Of a stretch of DNA of 48,043 bases, positions 36,434-43,845 are shown piece after piece. Source of the DNA: an uncultured Verrucomicrobiales bacterium (GTDB lineage: Bacteria; Verrucomicrobiota; Verrucomicrobiia; Verrucomicrobiales; DEV007). The position numbers and the translations under genes are program-made. The stretch lies in NCBI GenBank assembly GCA_938082635.1, contig CALLLI010000004.1, positions 1 through 48,043 on the forward strand, given 5' to 3'. The notes below the pieces were generated by a model. The model made no database searches, was not told where the DNA came from, and saw nothing but the letters and a program-made list of their open reading frames with translations. Every line of letters starts with the position of its first letter. The first letter of the stretch is position 1.

Positions 36434-37444
36434 TTAAGTTCTGATGGCTCTGCTGCGGTCTTCGTAAAGTGCTAGGTAAGCCGCCTTCGCTTCTTGGCTC
36501 AACAAGGAGCGCTCGACCATGGCTACAACTGCGTCCTTCTGCTGGTCAAACACGTTTAGGTCTTGCAGCGCTCTTTCTTCTGTGATGCCGAAGCGCGTGG
36601 CGAGTTCGATGAAGTCGGGACGCTTGTAGAAAGCGTTGCGTCGGTAGCTCTCAGTTTCGAAGTCGCCCTCGAACAGGTCGAGGGCAGTACGCGTTTCTTC
36701 CGGAAGGTGGATGCTCGTTGCGAGTAGGTCGTAGGCGGGAGACATGGAGAAGTCCCCGAAAGGAGTTTCCAAAAGGGAGAAGTTCTTTAGGTGAGCGTCG
36801 CCATTCCCAATGACGTAGTTGAACACGATCAAGCGGAATAGCTTCTCTACATCAATCCGGTAGGACGGGCTGAAGCGCTGCAGGATTTGCCCTGCCTCCT
36901 CATAGGAGGAGTCGTACTTGTAATTCGAGCCAGCAGTATCCGGTGAGCGACTGGAGAGCTGGCAGAAATCTTCCTGTGCTAGGGGCAAGCCTCTCTCGTC
37001 CCGGTCGAATCGGCGGGTGATGTAGGCAAGTTCGCCGTCGGCGAAGTAAACTTGGCCGTTGGCGGCAGTTCTGATCCCGAATACTTGGCTGGCGAGCTGC
37101 ATGCTGACGTGCTCGTTGGCCGGAATGTCAGCGGTGAACATCGGGTAGTTCGCTAGCGGGACGGGTTTGAGGATGTAATCGCCTCGCGTTTCGGTGGGGA
37201 CGAGTTTGTTGCGATCAAGACGGAGGGATATCTTGTCCTGCACGCCGGAGATCGAGATGCGCCCTGCGGTTTCGCGCTGGATGGTGAGGAAGTCCTCCTT
37301 ACGAAAATCCAACACCGGCCGAACGCTGCGCCCGCCCCACAGTTCACGCAATGCGGTGGCCGAGAAATTGACGCCTACCCTGGTAGGCTGAAGCGTGCAT
37401 AGGCATCGCTCTTTTGGGATGAAGTCTGGAGTGTTGTTAGGCAT
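36434..37444 (-). CDS. hipT: HipT-like serine/threonine kinase toxin
   Basis: This 336-residue protein is the kinase part of HipA without its N-terminal subdomain. The Gly-rich loop carries GRISISGVQDK with the SIS motif (Ser64, Ser66), the hallmark of HipT in E. coli HipBST, where these serines are autophosphorylated. The catalytic loop is GNGDAHLKN and the metal-binding segment SPAYDLL. HipT kinases phosphorylate tRNA synthetases (TrpS in E. coli) and stop growth; the target here is unknown. Its ATG overlaps the end of the HipS-like gene by eight bases. The three genes form an autoregulated minus-strand operon. It converges with the catabolic operon. Confidence 0.85.
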   Translation of the reverse strand: MPNNTPDFIPKERCLCTLQPTRVGVNFSATALRELWGGRSVRPVLDFRKEDFLTIQRETAGRISISGVQDKISLRLDRNKLVPTETRGDYILKPVPLANYPMFTADIPANEHVSMQLASQVFGIRTAANGQVYFADGELAYITRRFDRDERGLPLAQEDFCQLSSRSPDTAGSNYKYDSSYEEAGQILQRFSPSYRIDVEKLFRLIVFNYVIGNGDAHLKNFSLLETPFGDFSMSPAYDLLATSIHLPEETRTALDLFEGDFETESYRRNAFYKRPDFIELATRFGITEERALQDLNVFDQQKDAVVAMVERSLLSQEAKAAYLALYEDRSRAIRT

Positions 37445-37787
37445 CTTCTTGAACCTCCTTGGCTTCGATGATTTCCCGCACGGTCACAGCGCCAATCGTA
37501 TCACTGTGTGAGGTCTTGATGAGACGGGTGAATGCGTCGGCGGGATCGATCTTCAACGCACGGCATTGTAGGTCTTTGGCAGAGCCCTCGGAAAGTAGCC
37601 CGTGTAAGAAGGGGAATAGTTCAGCGGCGAGATAGGGTTCGGGACGCAGGGGCAATGTCAGGCTGATCGGGCACGCATCGGCTGAGGCGAGATATGCTGA
37701 GGCGTAAGCGTAGCAGTACGTGCCGTCGTTGAGTCGTTCAAGTTCGCCAGTTTCCCGCCCGCGCATGTAGACTTGGGCGCGACTCAT
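37437..37787 (-). CDS. hipS: HipS-like antitoxin (HipA N-terminal domain protein)
   Basis: This 116-residue protein corresponds to the N-terminal subdomain of HipA as a separate gene: it starts MSRAQVYMRGRETGELERLNDG and ends soon after IGAVTVREI. In E. coli HipBST this small protein (HipS) is the antitoxin that inhibits the kinase. It shares the ATGA overlap with the HTH gene upstream (37784-37787) and overlaps the kinase gene downstream. The separation is clean, with stop and start codons in place, and there is no sign of a broken hipA. That supports a true three-component system. Confidence 0.8.
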   Translation of the reverse strand: MSRAQVYMRGRETGELERLNDGTYCYAYASAYLASADACPISLTLPLRPEPYLAAELFPFLHGLLSEGSAKDLQCRALKIDPADAFTRLIKTSHSDTIGAVTVREIIEAKEVQEDA

Positions 37788-38029
37788 GACTTATTCGACG
37801 TTGCGTTCGTGACAGGGAGAATGGCTCTGGGCTTCACGGACAGTTTGAGCCCGAGCGGATCGAGCACTTTCAGCAAGACATCGAGGGTCGGGTTGCCCTT
37901 GCCGGACTCGATGTCACTGACCGTGTGCACGGCAACACCTGCGAGTTTGGCAAAATCGATCTGGCTGATTTCGAGATGCCGACGGCGCTCTCGGAGCAAT
38001 CGGCCAATTTTTTCAGATGTGGTATTCAC
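37784..38029 (-). CDS. hipB: HipB-like helix-turn-helix antitoxin/repressor
   Basis: This is a small XRE-type HTH protein, with RLLRERRRHLEISQIDFAKL and VHTVSDIESGKGNPTLDVLL as the binding helices. It matches the HipB family. The start is set at the GTG at 38029, giving 81 residues; a TTG at 38065 would extend it by 12 residues of poor resemblance. A palindrome overlaps this start and another lies upstream, suggesting that the protein, alone or with HipS/HipT, represses its own operon. It probably augments HipS neutralisation of the kinase. Confidence 0.8.
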   Translation of the reverse strand: MNTTSEKIGRLLRERRRHLEISQIDFAKLAGVAVHTVSDIESGKGNPTLDVLLKVLDPLGLKLSVKPRAILPVTNATSNKS

Positions 38030-38040
38030 TAAAATGAATA
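38023..38040 (-). promoter_or_regulatory. HipB-type operator 1
   Basis: TATTCA-N6-TGAATA, a perfect inverted repeat with six-base arms, overlaps the GTG start of the HTH gene. The identical arms recur 61 bases upstream, with a related central sequence. This is the layout of an autorepressor operator. Confidence 0.65.
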
Positions 38041-38083
38041 TCAAGGCGGTTAGGCACTTGCTCAAGACGAATATGATCCTGAA

Positions 38084-38101
38084 TATTCACCCAAATGAAT
38101 A
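38084..38101 (-). promoter_or_regulatory. HipB-type operator 2
   Basis: TATTCA-N6-TGAATA again, within AATATTCACCC...AATGAATATT. It is 61 bases from operator 1 centre to centre, about six helical turns, so bound repressors could face each other on the same side of the DNA. An additional half-site GAATAT lies between them at 38070-38075. Confidence 0.65.
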
Positions 38102-38283
38102 TTAGCTATGCTTGTGGCTGCTTTGACCGAGGGAAGCAAGACGACGTCATCATCCTCACCAAGGACAAAGATTTCATTGACCTTGTCGGTCGCTGAGCGG
38201 GTGGCTAGGCAAAGCTCGACCGCCGGGGCGCAGACATCTCTCCCCGATTCGGCAATACCGCGAATTTATCTAACATAAGATAA
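38095..38283 (+). pseudogene. PIN-like (DUF5615-type) toxin remnant
   Basis: A short reading QDDVIILTKDKDFIDLVGR (38137-38193) then a stop resembles the core of DUF5615 PIN-like proteins (VILTKDxDF.DLV). About 50 bases later, in another frame, FGNTANLSNI (38248-38277) resembles the family motif RCGNTSN. The two pieces are in the right order and at the right distance, implying a frameshifted remnant. The N-terminal half was replaced or lost at the hip operator region. The call is based on two short matches. Confidence 0.4.
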
Positions 38284-38589
38284 GTTCGCGGTTTTGGCGG
38301 GATCATGTCGCAAAGAGAGCGGCCTGCCCCAGGACTTGCACGTTTTCCTCTCCCGCTTCTTAAGAAGGCCAGTCGATGCGTTCTTGGAAAGGAGAAGATG
38401 GTAGCTGATAGTCCAGCCCTCTGGTGGCGAATAGTCTTTGTTTTTTACCTGTTCTAAATAGCTGGAGGAGAGGTTTGCCGCCTTGTTGATCCATTTCAAT
38501 TCGAGTAAGCGGCTTTCCCGGTCCCCGGTGTTTTCGACAACCAAGTCGATCTGCGTCTTCCCTTCGATGGTCCGTCGCCCTTCGTCAGA
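38266..38589 (-). pseudogene. AAA+ ATPase (DUF4143/DUF234-like) C-terminal remnant
   Basis: The minus strand holds an open frame with TQIDLVVENTGDRESRLLELKWIN, split here as TQIDLVVENT and RLLELKWIN. This is the D-x(n)-E-x-K pattern of the nuclease-like tail of archaeal-type AAA+ ATPases. The frame has no plausible start codon and no upstream ATPase domain, being stopped at 38590. It is a leftover tail. It lies between the hip module and the promoter of the secreted-protein cluster, where 38197-38815 otherwise has no intact gene. Confidence 0.5.
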
Positions 38590-38668
38590 TCACCATGACA
38601 GGCTTCCTCTATCAATGATAGCTCGGATTCCTAATCATTGGGTGCCGGAACCACTGGTGAACAGCGTG

Positions 38669-38711
38669 AAAGTCGGATTTGTACATGAAAAACGGACCTT
38701 CACTACATTCA
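38669..38711 (+). promoter_or_regulatory. Shared regulatory module 3, upstream of PEP-CTERM gene
   Basis: AAAGTCGGATTTGTACATG (38669-38687) differs from the other two copies at two of 19 positions. After 16 bases comes TACATTCA, partly like TTCATACT, and at offset 62 comes TACAAC (38731) where the others have TATAGG and TATAAA. The gene start is at 38816, so the leader would be about 80-100 bases. Confidence 0.6.
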
Positions 38712-38815
38712 CCCCAGGGGAATCCACCGCTACAACATGTCAATCTAGGGACTTCACGTCAGCCCTTCAAACAGTCCCGGCTCACGCACTCAACTAAAAT
38801 AAGAACAAGCAAACG

Positions 38816-39598
38816 ATGAGAACGAGAAACCTAACAAAAACGACCCTGTGCCTCGCAGGAGCTACCCTTATCGCGGCCACAAGCGCTTCGTTCGCCTCGA
38901 CGGTTTCCTTCGGCAAGCTCACCCCGTTCACTGGCGGCGACGCTGGCGAGGGGCTCGACCTGAGCGGGAACATCATCTACGCCTTCAACCTAGGCGGGAC
39001 AGCCCAAACGGTTCAGGGGGTGACCTTCATCGCTGCGGACAGGACCGCTCCGCCAGTGGGGATCACCACCACCGGGACTGCGGCCAATCAATTCAACTAC
39101 TCGACAGCAAATCCGGGTGGTGCCAGCGGTGCCAATTACGGTGCCTCTGCCAACGACATCGCCCTGGGGAGCATTGTAAACACCGTTTGGTACGATTCGA
39201 ACTGGACCTTCGACGTGGCCGTGGAGCTCGGCGCGCAGTACGAGGTTCAACTCATTCACCAGGAGAGCTTTTTTCCGTTCCAGGGAGAGCCGGCTCGCAA
39301 TTTTGACGTCTCCGTTGAGACTGCGTTTTCGGTTGGGACAACCCTAGCCGTCGACGAACTGGTTTTGGGGGAGGAAACGAATGGCGCGAATTCGGCGGGA
39401 GCCGACGCCGGACTCGTGTACTCCTACAGCTTCACGGCCACCGACAATTCCTTCCGGATGGCGCTGGACGACTCCCCGACCGGCGCTGACGGGAACGCGA
39501 TCCTTGCAGCTGTGACTCTGAGGCAGGTGCCGGAGCCATCCACGTTTGCACTGTTTGGCATCAGCTTCCTTGGCCTGTTCCTGCGCCGATCCCGCTAA
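38816..39598 (+). CDS. PEP-CTERM secreted protein with malectin-like domain
   Basis: This 260-residue protein has a signal peptide (LAGATLIAATSASFAS) and ends with VPEPSTFALFGISFLGLFLRRSR, shortened here to VPEPSTFALFGIS and a hydrophobic run with RRSR. This is a classical PEP-CTERM sorting signal, cut by exosortase at the outer surface. The single domain between (about 30-240) has a beta-rich, malectin-like pattern (ELGAQYEVQLIHQESFFP, RNFDVSVET), suggesting carbohydrate binding. It has the conserved block LTPFTGGDAGEGLDLSG shared with the larger neighbour. It follows shared regulatory module 3 and is the first gene of the secreted-protein cluster. Confidence 0.8.
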   Translation: MRTRNLTKTTLCLAGATLIAATSASFASTVSFGKLTPFTGGDAGEGLDLSGNIIYAFNLGGTAQTVQGVTFIAADRTAPPVGITTTGTAANQFNYSTANPGGASGANYGASANDIALGSIVNTVWYDSNWTFDVAVELGAQYEVQLIHQESFFPFQGEPARNFDVSVETAFSVGTTLAVDELVLGEETNGANSAGADAGLVYSYSFTATDNSFRMALDDSPTGADGNAILAAVTLRQVPEPSTFALFGISFLGLFLRRSR

Positions 39599-39652
39599 AC
39601 GAACCGCCACTCGCGTGCATTCCAACAACCAGAGAAAAATGTAAGTAAAACG

Positions 39653-42454
39653 ATGAGAACGAGAAACCTAACAAAAGCTACCCGGTGCCTTACTGGGGCT
39701 TCCCTTTTGACGGCCATGAATGCTCTGTTCGCTTCCACCGTCCCGCTGGGCACGCTCACCCCGTTCACCGGCGGCGACGCTGGCGAGGGTCTCGACCTGA
39801 GCGGGAATATCATCTACGCCTTCAACCTGGGCGGATTTGGCGGAATCGAGACCATTCAGGGCATCGACTTTGTCGACGCGAGCGTGTTCGATTCGCCTGA
39901 AGGTATCACGACCCCTGAGGATACCCTGGAATTCGACTATTCGAACGCAAATCCAGATGGGGCCAACGGTGCCGACTACGGTCTCTCTGCAGATGACGAC
40001 GCCCTGGAAAGCGTGGTGAACTCCGTTTGGTACAACTCGAACTGGGCATTCGACATGGACGTCGTGCCCGGCACGCAGTACCAACTTCAGCTCATTCTCC
40101 AGGAAAGCTTCTTTCCTCAGCAGGGAACGACGCAGCGCAATTTCGACGTCTCGGTGGAGACGGCAACGCCTGATACGCTGAGTCTCGCTATCGACGAGCT
40201 AGTTCTGGGGCAGGAAACGAACGGCGCGAATTTGGATGGAGCCGACACCGGACTCGTATACACCTACACCTTCACGGCCACCGATAGTTCCTTCCAAGTG
40301 GCGCTGGACGATTCTCCGGAGGGTGCTGACACAAACGCAGTTCTCGCTGCCGTGACTCTGGAAGAACTAGGGACTGACACAACGCCGCCTGACATCTCTA
40401 CCCTGAGTCCGGCCAATGGCGGCGCGGAGGTGCCGACCATTTCGGACCTCGTGATCACCTTCGACGAGAGCATCGGCTTCGGTACTGGAAACATTACCAT
40501 TAAGGAGTCTGTCAGTGACGCCGTGGTGGAAACCTTCGACGTGACGACCTCGCCGAACCTTCTCCGAAGCAGTGAAAGTGTTAGCATTAACCCTAGCAGA
40601 AATCTGATGGCGAACACCGGTTACTATGTACAGATCGATCCTGAGGCCATCACCGATTCCTCCGGCAACCCTTTCGCGGGGATCTCCGACACCACCACGT
40701 GGAATTTCACGACCGCTGGGAACGATGTGACTGAGCCCGCCGTCGGCTCCGTGGATAGCCCGACTAACGGAGCCACTGACGTGTTGCCTGACGACAGACT
40801 AACGCTCACCTTTGATGAGAAGGCCCAGAAGGGCACAGGCAACATCGTCATTCGGCGGACCGACGACGCCATGGTGATCGACACCATCGACGTGACCACA
40901 GCCGCCGTCACCATCAGTGACAACCAAGTCACAGTCATGCCTACCGCCGCACTTCCGTTCCAGACCGAGTTGTATATTGAGATCGACCCTGGCGCCTTCC
41001 AGGACCTGGCCGGCAACCCGTTTGCAGGGATCAGTGACGAGACGACCTGGAACTTCACCACCACCGCTGCCCCGTTTGTCCTGGGCTCGCTCACCCCGTT
41101 TACGGGTGGCGACGCCGGAGAGGGTCTCGACTTGAGCGGGAACATCATCTACGCCTTCAATCTAGGCGGGCCAGACAAGACCGTGCAGGGCATCGACTTT
41201 GTCGGTGCGAGCGTGGACGACCCGCCTGAAGGCATCGCCCCCGCTGAGGGCACCCTGGAATTCGACTATTCTAACGCAAATCCGGATGCAGCCAACGGCG
41301 CGGACTACGGTCCTTCTGCCGACGACGACGCCCTGGAAGTCGTGGTGAATCACGTTTGGTACAACGCCAATTGGGCGTTTGACTTGGAAGTCGTGCCGGG
41401 CACCGAATACAAGCTTCAGCTCATCTTCCAGGAAAGTTGGTTCCCTGCCCAGGGAACGGAGATCCGCAATTTCGACATCTCGGTGGAGACCGTGCCGGGA
41501 ACCTTGACCCTTGCCGTCGACGACCTTGAGCATGGGCTCGAGACGAACGGGGCTAGTGAGGATGGATCGGACTTCGGCGTGATCTACAATTACACGTTCA
41601 CGGCCGCCGACAGTTCCTTTCAGGTGGCTCTGGACGACTCTCCTATCGGTGCTGACACCAACGCAGTCCTTGCTGCGGTAACGTTGGAAGAAGTGACTCC
41701 TTTCAAGGTCACCGAGATCGACCACGACGCGGCTAACGATACCGTGGCCCTCACCTGGAACAGCCGGGCTCATAAGCTTTACGACCTTCTCAGCGCCATT
41801 GATCTTTCCACCCCTCCTGCCGCGTGGGACGTCTACGAAGGTCACGGAGACATCACCGCCTCTGGCAATGGCACCAACACCCTGACAGATGTCGTGGCCT
41901 CCGGAACCCCGCGCTTCTTCGTGGTGCGAGAAAAGGACTTCCCGCCGTCCTTACAGGCGGATTTCGAAGATGGAGCAGATGGCTGGACCATCGAGACTAA
42001 CGGTATCGTCAGCAACACGACGTGGGAAATTGGCCCGCCCGTCGCCGGCCCTTCGGGACCCCACAGCGGAGCCAACGTGTTCGGCACGGACCTGGACGCC
42101 GATTTCGAGGCCGGGATCGCCAATCCAGACACCAACCTCGGGATTGGGCTACGCTCTCCCGTGGTCGACATCGCCGAGCTGAGCCGTGCGACCCTCACTT
42201 TCTGGTATTTCCTCGAAACCAGCGACCAATCTGGCGGGCGGCTGAACATCTTGCGGGGCGATGACGGGTCTCCGATCCCAGAGCTCACTCCGGCATTGTT
42301 TCTATCCGAAAGGAACACGGACGACTGGACCGAGTTCAGACTCAGGCTTCCCCAGGAGGCCCTAGACGCAGGCAGCATCATCATCGAGTTCGAGTTCCTC
42401 AGCAGCGATTCCGCGGGTGCCGGTTGGTTTATTGACGACGTCGAGATCCGATAA
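39653..42454 (+). CDS. Large secreted multidomain protein, paralogue of the PEP-CTERM protein
   Basis: This 933-residue protein starts with the same signal peptide region (MRTRNLTKATRCLTGASLL). It has two copies of the malectin-like domain (about 25-240 and 479-680, both opening LTPFTGGDAGEGLDLSG). Between them are two SbsA/Big_5-type Ig-like domains (about 243-356 and 358-473, VITFDESIGFGTGNI, LTFDEKAQKGTGNIV). A C-terminal region (about 770-933, FEDGADGWTIETNG ... GWFIDDVEI) is like MAM or immune-inhibitor-A binding domains. There is no PEP-CTERM signal at the end, unlike its neighbour. Its ATG and the preceding bases repeat those of the neighbour gene, showing a tandem duplication. Confidence 0.8.
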   Translation: MRTRNLTKATRCLTGASLLTAMNALFASTVPLGTLTPFTGGDAGEGLDLSGNIIYAFNLGGFGGIETIQGIDFVDASVFDSPEGITTPEDTLEFDYSNANPDGANGADYGLSADDDALESVVNSVWYNSNWAFDMDVVPGTQYQLQLILQESFFPQQGTTQRNFDVSVETATPDTLSLAIDELVLGQETNGANLDGADTGLVYTYTFTATDSSFQVALDDSPEGADTNAVLAAVTLEELGTDTTPPDISTLSPANGGAEVPTISDLVITFDESIGFGTGNITIKESVSDAVVETFDVTTSPNLLRSSESVSINPSRNLMANTGYYVQIDPEAITDSSGNPFAGISDTTTWNFTTAGNDVTEPAVGSVDSPTNGATDVLPDDRLTLTFDEKAQKGTGNIVIRRTDDAMVIDTIDVTTAAVTISDNQVTVMPTAALPFQTELYIEIDPGAFQDLAGNPFAGISDETTWNFTTTAAPFVLGSLTPFTGGDAGEGLDLSGNIIYAFNLGGPDKTVQGIDFVGASVDDPPEGIAPAEGTLEFDYSNANPDAANGADYGPSADDDALEVVVNHVWYNANWAFDLEVVPGTEYKLQLIFQESWFPAQGTEIRNFDISVETVPGTLTLAVDDLEHGLETNGASEDGSDFGVIYNYTFTAADSSFQVALDDSPIGADTNAVLAAVTLEEVTPFKVTEIDHDAANDTVALTWNSRAHKLYDLLSAIDLSTPPAAWDVYEGHGDITASGNGTNTLTDVVASGTPRFFVVREKDFPPSLQADFEDGADGWTIETNGIVSNTTWEIGPPVAGPSGPHSGANVFGTDLDADFEAGIANPDTNLGIGLRSPVVDIAELSRATLTFWYFLETSDQSGGRLNILRGDDGSPIPELTPALFLSERNTDDWTEFRLRLPQEALDAGSIIIEFEFLSSDSAGAGWFIDDVEIR

Positions 42455-42509
42455 CGGTGAAGTAGCGTCGGTCGGGGTTTACGATAGATAAATCCAAGAA
42501 GAAAGAATC

Positions 42510-43793
42510 ATGAGCAACAAGGAACAGAACAGCGATAACAAGAATCCAATCGAGAACCTGGAACAAGCCGGGATGTCGCGGCGGGGCTTCTTACATGGAG
42601 TCGGCGGTGCTAGCGCCTTTCTCGGTATGACCGGATTGGCTGGCCAGGCGGGAGCTCAAGAGCCCCCGAAAGATGCCGACGGAAAGGTCATTCCCGGTTT
42701 TGAAAAAGGTCAGGATGATCCAAACGCAGCGAAAGACTGGCAGCCTGTCTCTGATCGCAAGATCCGTGTTGGCATCGCGGGATACGGCCTCTGCGCGTTC
42801 GGCGCGTCCTTCTTCTATCAAAACCACCCCAACGTCGACGTGGTGGCCGCCACGGATCTCGACCCCGAGCGGTGTGCCGGCCTAGCAAAGGCAGTAGGTG
42901 CAAAGAAGACCTACCCGTCCTGCGAAGAGATGATCAAGGACAAGAGCATCGAGGCGATCTACATTGCGACCGATGCGCCGAGTCATGCGCGCCTGGCCAT
43001 CATGGGCCTGGAGCATGACAAGCATGTGGTCTCTGCCGTGCCCGCCGTGTTTGGGTTTGAAGCGGAGGATGAGGCCGAGAAACTATTCAACGCCGTTAAG
43101 AAGAGCGGCATGAAGTACATGATGAATGAGACGTCCACGTTTCATGCGGATTGCTATGCAAAGCGCCTGCAATATCAAGCGGGCGCCTTGGGTAAGATCG
43201 TTTATTCCGAGGGCGAATACTATCATGACTTCGGGCCCAAGGGACTTCCTGGCTACAATCCCAAGAGCGGCAAGGTTGATCTCAACGGCTGGCGAAAGGC
43301 TCTCCCTCCGATGTGGTATCCCACCCACGCGACCGCCTACTACGTTTCCATCACCGGCGGCCGCTTCACCGAAGTATCGGCGCTGGGTACGCCCGGTCTC
43401 TACCCCGAATACAAGGACGGCAACAACCAGCACAAGAACCCCTTCGGCACGGAAATCGCCATGCTCAAGACCAGTGAGGATGGCATCTCACGAATGGCGG
43501 GAAGCTGGGATATGAAGAATGCCCATGGTGAACAAGGCCGGGTCTATGGACAAAAGCCCCATGACAAAAGCATCAAGGGAGATCGTCCACCTCTGCCACC
43601 AGGCGTTGACGGCGGCGGGCATGGCGGCTCTCATGGGCACCTAACGAACAATTTCATTGAGTCCATCCTCCTGGACAAGACGCCCATTGTGCATGTGGGG
43701 GACGCCCTGAACATGACCCTGGCCGGCGTGGTTGCTCACCAGTCTGCGCTTAAAGGTGGCGACTGGATGAAGATCCCGCAGTATGATTTGTGA
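42510..43793 (+). CDS. Tat-exported Gfo/Idh/MocA-family oxidoreductase
   Basis: This 427-residue protein has a twin-arginine signal: SRRGFLHGVGGASAFLGMTG at about 25-45, then the mature domain. The Rossmann part reads IRVGIAGYGLCAFGASFF, then DVVAATDLDPERCAGLA and SIEAIYIATDAPSHARLAI, which is the Gfo/Idh/MocA family's NAD-binding fold. The C-terminal substrate domain follows (GALGKIVYSEGEYYHDFG). Exported members keep a tightly bound cofactor and act on sugars or glycosides. A purine-rich AGAAAG lies upstream of the start. It lies between the malectin-like pair and the CotH protein and may share their regulation. Confidence 0.88.
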   Translation: MSNKEQNSDNKNPIENLEQAGMSRRGFLHGVGGASAFLGMTGLAGQAGAQEPPKDADGKVIPGFEKGQDDPNAAKDWQPVSDRKIRVGIAGYGLCAFGASFFYQNHPNVDVVAATDLDPERCAGLAKAVGAKKTYPSCEEMIKDKSIEAIYIATDAPSHARLAIMGLEHDKHVVSAVPAVFGFEAEDEAEKLFNAVKKSGMKYMMNETSTFHADCYAKRLQYQAGALGKIVYSEGEYYHDFGPKGLPGYNPKSGKVDLNGWRKALPPMWYPTHATAYYVSITGGRFTEVSALGTPGLYPEYKDGNNQHKNPFGTEIAMLKTSEDGISRMAGSWDMKNAHGEQGRVYGQKPHDKSIKGDRPPLPPGVDGGGHGGSHGHLTNNFIESILLDKTPIVHVGDALNMTLAGVVAHQSALKGGDWMKIPQYDL

Positions 43794-43845
43794 TTCAGTC
43801 AGTGTGTAGGGTGAGGAATCGTCTTTCTAGCATGCACGCCATCTC

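Noticed and set aside
38669-38687. The 19-mer as a mobile repeat instead of a regulatory site.
   Set aside because: The surrounding bases are not conserved between copies, whereas the spacing to downstream blocks is, and all three lie before genes on the same strand.
39599-39652. A separate promoter before the large malectin-like gene.
   Set aside because: The 54-base gap mainly repeats the bases before the neighbour's start; no copy of the shared regulatory module is present.
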